From Longimicrobiaceae bacterium (GTDB taxonomy: Bacteria > Gemmatimonadota > Gemmatimonadetes > Longimicrobiales > Longimicrobiaceae), in assembly GCA_030146875.1 (NCBI GenBank), contig JASLAX010000021.1, positions 1 to 64,000 of the forward strand: a stretch of 64,000 nucleotides of DNA, in the 5' to 3' direction. Below the pieces are notes generated by a model that saw only the letters and a list, made by a program, of their open reading frames with translations, did no database searches and had not been told where the DNA came from. Positions 60,658-64,000 of this stretch are shown in pieces; the stretch's first letter is position 1; each line of letters opens with the position of its first letter. Made by a program: the position numbers and the translations under genes.

Positions 60658-62096
60658 GCGCCTCCGAGCTCCTGCAGCTCGTCCTCGTCCGCCTGGAGTG
60701 GGCGATCCTGGTCTATTTCCTCTTCGTCAACGGCTGGTACCTGCTGCTGCTGGTCAGCGCCACGGTGGAGATCCGCGAGTACGTGCGCCTCACCCGCGGG
60801 CAGGCGCGCTGGCGGATGCTGGGCTCGCGGGTGGCGCCGCGCATCAGCATGATCGCCCCGGCGTACAACGAGGCGGCGACCATCGCGGAGAGCCTGCGGG
60901 CGCTGATGGCGCTCTACTACCCCTCGCTGGAGGTGGTCGTCGTCAACGACGGGTCGAAGGACGAGACCATGGCCGTCCTGGTCGAGTCGTTCGACCTGGT
61001 CCCCATCCACCCGGTCTACCAGAAGCTCCTCGCTGCCAAGCCGGTCGTGGGGCTCTGGCGCTCGCGCGTGCACCCCAACCTGGTCGTCGTCGACAAGGAG
61101 AACGGCGGCAAGGCGGACGCGCTGAACGCGGGGCTCAACCTCTCCACGGGCGAGCTGGTCTGCGCCATCGACGCGGACACGCTGATCGAGCCCGACGCCC
61201 TGCAGCGGATGGTCCGCCCGTTCCTCTCGCGCGACGACGTGCTGGCCGTGGGCGGCACCATCCGCATCGCCAACGAGTCGCGGGTGCACGGCGGGCGGGT
61301 GGTGAGCGCGCGCACGCCCCGGCGCCCCATCCCGGGCTTCCAGGTGGTGGAGTACCTGCGCGCCTTCCTGTTCGGGCGGCTGGGGTGGAACCGCCTCGGC
61401 GGCAACCTGATCATCTCCGGCGCATTCGGCCTCTTCCGCCGCGAGGCGGTGATCGCCGCGGGCGGCTACGCGCACGACACGGTGGGCGAGGACATGGAGC
61501 TGGTCCTGCGCCTGCGCCGGCGGGGCTACGAGGAGGGCGGGCCCACGCGCATCGACTTCGTCCCCGACCCGGTGGCGTGGACGGAGGCGCCGGAGACGCT
61601 GAAGGTCCTGGGGCGGCAGCGCGACCGCTGGCACCGGGGGCTGGCCGACGTGATGTGGCGGCACCGCGCGCTCTTCCTGAACCCGCGGTACGGGGGGATG
61701 GGGATGGTCGCGTTCCCGTACTTCTTCGCGGTCGAGCTGATGGCGCCGGTGGTGGAGGCGATCGGCCTGCTCGGATTGATCCTCGGCCTCGTGCTGGGCG
61801 CCATCGACGTGCCCTTCGCCATCCTCTTCTTCCTGGCCGCGTACGGGCTGGGGGCGGTGCTGACCGCGGCGACGCTGGTGATGGAGGAGATGACGTTCCA
61901 CCGCTACGACACGGCCCGCGACCGGATGCTGCTGCTGGCCTGGTCGCTGCTGGAGAACTGCGGGTACCGGCAGCTCACCGTGGTGTGGCGGCTGCAGGGG
62001 CTGTGGAAGTACCTGCGCGGCAACCGCGCGTGGGGCGCCATGGAGCGCCGCGGATTCCAGCGCCCCGCCGGGGCCCCGCCCGGCCGGGCGCCATGA
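60654..62096 (+). CDS. Membrane glycosyltransferase family 2 (processive, PgaC/YaiP-like)
   Basis: 480 aa. N-terminal membrane helix (about 14-36) and 3-4 C-terminal helices (about 347-425) surround a GT2 catalytic domain: D99 in VVNDGSKDE, D173/D175 in AIDADTLIEP, D280 in VGEDMELV and QxxRW at 322-326 (QRDRWHRG). These are the marks of processive synthases such as poly-GlcNAc and cellulose synthases. No PilZ domain. GTG start overlaps the HEAT gene by 4 nt; the stop overlaps the next gene by ATGA. Confidence 0.9.
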   Translation: MSASELLQLVLVRLEWAILVYFLFVNGWYLLLLVSATVEIREYVRLTRGQARWRMLGSRVAPRISMIAPAYNEAATIAESLRALMALYYPSLEVVVVNDGSKDETMAVLVESFDLVPIHPVYQKLLAAKPVVGLWRSRVHPNLVVVDKENGGKADALNAGLNLSTGELVCAIDADTLIEPDALQRMVRPFLSRDDVLAVGGTIRIANESRVHGGRVVSARTPRRPIPGFQVVEYLRAFLFGRLGWNRLGGNLIISGAFGLFRREAVIAAGGYAHDTVGEDMELVLRLRRRGYEEGGPTRIDFVPDPVAWTEAPETLKVLGRQRDRWHRGLADVMWRHRALFLNPRYGGMGMVAFPYFFAVELMAPVVEAIGLLGLILGLVLGAIDVPFAILFFLAAYGLGAVLTAATLVMEEMTFHRYDTARDRMLLLAWSLLENCGYRQLTVVWRLQGLWKYLRGNRAWGAMERRGFQRPAGAPPGRAP

Positions 62097-62962
62097 CGAA
62101 CAAGAGCAGGAGCCAGGACCGGATGCAGAGACGTGGACCCCGCCGGTGCGCCCGGCTGCTCCCGCTGGCGGCGGCGCTCGTCGGCGTGCCGGCCGCGCTC
62201 CCCGCCGCCGCGCAGACGCCGCCGGTGTCGGACTCGGCCGCCGTGGCACCCGCGCCGGATCGGCCGAACCGGACGCGGGTCACGGTGGAGTACTCGCACG
62301 TCCGCTTCGACACCCTGTTCGAGCCCTGGAACCTGGCCTCCGCCGCCGTCTCCCGGCGGACGCGGGCGGGGACGGTGATCGGGCGGGTGAACTGGGCTCA
62401 GCGCTTCGGAGAGTCGGCGGCGCAGGTGGAGGCGGACGCGTACCCGCGCATCTCCGAGAGGGTCTACGGCTTCCTGAACGCGGCCCACGCCCCCCGCGGC
62501 GCCTTCCCCGACTGGCGGTTCGGGGCGGAGGTGTTCGCCAACCTGCCCCAGGGGTGGGAGGTCTCCGGCGGCGGCCGGCTCCTCCGGTTCGGCGGGGACG
62601 ACGTGCGCATCCTGACCGGCTCGGTGGGGAAGTACCACGGCGACGGGTGGACGTCGCTGCGGCCGTACGTGTCGGAGAAGGAGGAGAAGACGTCCGCGAC
62701 GGTCATCCTCACCCACCGCCGCTACTTCGCCGACGCGGACGAGTTCGTGGGCCTCTCCGTGGGCTACGGCTCCACGCCGACCGCGACGGCCACGGAGGCG
62801 GAGCTGGTGCGCGACGAGTCGCTGAAGGCGTGGCTGGAGGGCTCGCACCCGCTGCGGGCGCGGCTGGGATGGACGTGGACGGTGTCGTACGAGCGCGAGA
62901 CGCTGGGGAGCGGGAACCGCTCTCGCCTGGGCCTCGGCGTCGGACTGCGGCAGGACCTCTGA
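62093..62962 (+). CDS. YaiO-family outer-membrane beta-barrel
   Basis: 289 aa. A long basic signal peptide (cleavage about residue 41, AAAQT) precedes a barrel domain of repeated amphipathic strands (VTVEYSHVRFDTLFEPWNLASAAVSRR, RVNWAQRFGESAAQVEADAYPRI) ending in GLGVGLRQDL. This matches the YaiO family. In E. coli yaiO lies next to a GT2 gene. Here it would let the polysaccharide made by the GT2 leave the cell. ATG overlaps the GT2 stop. Confidence 0.85.
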   Translation: MTNKSRSQDRMQRRGPRRCARLLPLAAALVGVPAALPAAAQTPPVSDSAAVAPAPDRPNRTRVTVEYSHVRFDTLFEPWNLASAAVSRRTRAGTVIGRVNWAQRFGESAAQVEADAYPRISERVYGFLNAAHAPRGAFPDWRFGAEVFANLPQGWEVSGGGRLLRFGGDDVRILTGSVGKYHGDGWTSLRPYVSEKEEKTSATVILTHRRYFADADEFVGLSVGYGSTPTATATEAELVRDESLKAWLEGSHPLRARLGWTWTVSYERETLGSGNRSRLGLGVGLRQDL

Positions 62963-63068
62963 CGCGGGGACGGACGGGGGAGCGGGATGGTGCATCGGCG
63001 GACGCGGCGGGGAGAACGAGGCCGGGCGTCGCACGATCGTCCGGCGGGTGGAGCGGGAAGACGCCGCC

Positions 63069-63097
63069 TTGTCACCTCCCCACGCCCCCGGTACATT
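63069..63097 (+). promoter_or_regulatory. Promoter of the HldE-type kinase gene
   Basis: TTGTCA (63069-63074), 17 bp, TACATT (63092-63097), 57 bp before the start codon. Confidence 0.65.
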
Positions 63098-63154
63098 CCC
63101 GCCTTCCGCCCGGCCGATGGCGCCGGGGCGTACCCCGACCCCGACGCGCGCAGG

Positions 63155-64000
63155 ATGGACCGCCTCACCCGGACCCGGCTCGACGAGATCCTCGACCGCG
63201 CCCGCGGCCTTCGCGTGGCCGTGGTGGGCGACGTGATGCTCGACGTCTACCTGGTGGGCGCCGTGTCGCGCATCTCCCCCGAGGCGCCGGTGCCGGTGGT
63301 GCAGGTGACCGAGGAGCGCGTCGCGCTGGGCGGCGCCGCCAACGTGGCCGCCAACGTGGCCGCGCTGGGCGCCGACTGCGACCTGGTGGGCTGCGTGGGG
63401 GCGGACGAGGCCGCCGGCCGCATCCGCCGCTCGCTGGGCGGGGTGGAGGGCGGCGCGATCGTCGACCGGCTGGTGGAGGCGCGCGACCGGCCCACGACGA
63501 CCAAGACGCGCGTGGTCGCCCGGCAGCAGCAGGTGGTGCGCTTCGACCGCGAGCGCGACGAGGACCTGACGGGCGATGCGGCCGAGGCCATCCGCGAGCA
63601 CGTCCGCGCGGCCGTGGCCGGCGCCGACGCGCTGGTGCTGGAGGACTACGACAAGGGCGTCCTCTCCCCGCCGGTGATCCGGGCGGCGCTGGAGGAGGCG
63701 GCGCGCGCGGGGATCCCCAGCGTGGTGGACCCCAAGTTCCGGCACTTCTTCGCCTACGGCGGCGCCACCGTCTTCAAGCCCAACGCGCTGGAGCTGGGCG
63801 CCGCGCTCGGCGGCCACGTGCGCCCCCGCGACGACGCCTGGCTGGAGGAGGCGCGCAGCCGCGTGGGCGCGCGCCACCTGCTGCTCACGCTGGGCGAGGA
63901 CGGCATGGCGCTGCGCGCCGAGGGCGGCGAGACCTTCCGCATCCCGACCGTGGCGCGCGAGGTGTTCGACGTCTCCGGGGCGGGCGACACCGTCACCGCC
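63155..64000 (+). CDS. hldE: D-glycero-beta-D-manno-heptose-7-phosphate kinase (3' end outside window)
   Basis: 282 codons visible, open to the window edge. PfkB/ribokinase fold with RISPEAPVPVVQVTEE (RfaE signature), GGAANVAANVAALGA, TKTRVVARQQQVVRFDRE and the catalytic DVSGAGDTVTA at the edge. This is the RfaE/HldE N-terminal kinase, which makes heptose-1,7-bisphosphate for LPS inner-core heptose. Whether the adenylyltransferase half is fused cannot be seen. ATG 63155 is preceded by a good promoter. Confidence 0.88.
   Translation, partial: MDRLTRTRLDEILDRARGLRVAVVGDVMLDVYLVGAVSRISPEAPVPVVQVTEERVALGGAANVAANVAALGADCDLVGCVGADEAAGRIRRSLGGVEGGAIVDRLVEARDRPTTTKTRVVARQQQVVRFDRERDEDLTGDAAEAIREHVRAAVAGADALVLEDYDKGVLSPPVIRAALEEAARAGIPSVVDPKFRHFFAYGGATVFKPNALELGAALGGHVRPRDDAWLEEARSRVGARHLLLTLGEDGMALRAEGGETFRIPTVAREVFDVSGAGDTVTA

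Noticed and set aside
57030..62249. 1739-codon open frame on the minus strand
   Set aside because: It is antisense to the regulator, HEAT, GT2 and YaiO genes, has low-complexity Arg/Ala/His-rich translation, and is explained by very high GC at third positions of the real genes.

Overview
The window is about 64 kb of very GC-rich chromosome with tightly packed genes and no insertion sequence, prophage, CRISPR array, rRNA or tRNA that I can see. The combination of NrfHA, a split methylmalonyl-CoA mutase, PadR regulation, FlgD-like and DUF5117-type secreted proteins, GTGA gene overlaps and a TAnnTTG-type -10 box suggests Gemmatimonadota (Longimicrobium-like). That placement is inference from style, not a database result.

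Layout. 1-3.9 kb: end of ribosomal protein S1, a TonB-domain lipoprotein and an acyl-CoA carboxylase carboxyltransferase subunit. 4-6 kb (minus): nrfHA, respiratory nitrite reduction to ammonium. 6.1-6.8 kb: a Phd/ParE-type toxin-antitoxin pair with a dyad operator. 6.9-8 kb: a cyclase-family hydrolase and a thioesterase. 8.1-16.2 kb: a reductive pyrimidine catabolism operon (semialdehyde dehydrogenase, PreA, class III aminotransferase, dihydropyrimidinase, NCS1 transporter, beta-ureidopropionase). 16.2-17.1 kb: a DUF3990-like putative ADP-ribosyltransferase with a small overlapping partner. 17.4-22.4 kb: biotin carboxylase, RNA m5U methyltransferase, four small minus-strand genes sharing a leader (candidate RiPP precursors), and a biotin carrier protein. 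22.5-29.4 kb: a zinc protease lipoprotein, a GNAT remnant, a PadR regulator behind a triple operator, an AhpD-like protein, an SDR and the methylmalonyl-CoA mutase large subunit.

29.5-40 kb is mostly housekeeping: argS, a PfkB kinase, purM, ribD-ribE-ribBA-ribH, nusB and a GT4 glycosyltransferase. 40-45.4 kb is hprK followed by a complete mannose-family PTS with its own HPr and EI. 45.4-54.4 kb: metK, a bifunctional-nuclease-family protein, recO, a FlgD-like secreted protein, ptsN with a zinc-ribbon protein (minus), dus, larB and a membrane diguanylate cyclase. 54.5-54.9 kb: tmRNA with tag ANDNFALAA, followed by a non-coding inverted-repeat element. 55.4-64 kb: a macrodomain protein, a winged-helix-like protein, a CheY-like regulator, a large HPt/REC/GGDEF regulator, a HEAT-GT2-YaiO surface-polysaccharide cluster and the start of an HldE-type kinase.

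How the genes connect. Pyrimidine catabolism makes acetyl-CoA from uracil or propionyl-CoA from thymine. The carboxyltransferase (2299), biotin carboxylase (17385), biotin carrier (21895) and methylmalonyl-CoA mutase (27678) could take propionyl-CoA to succinyl-CoA. PreT, the epimerase and the B12-binding mutase subunit are not in the window. Candidates for undescribed biology are the orphan leader-sharing peptide family at 20.3-21.6 kb, the c-di-GMP-linked HEAT-GT2-YaiO cluster, the DUF3990-like two-gene module, and the lineage -10 motif.
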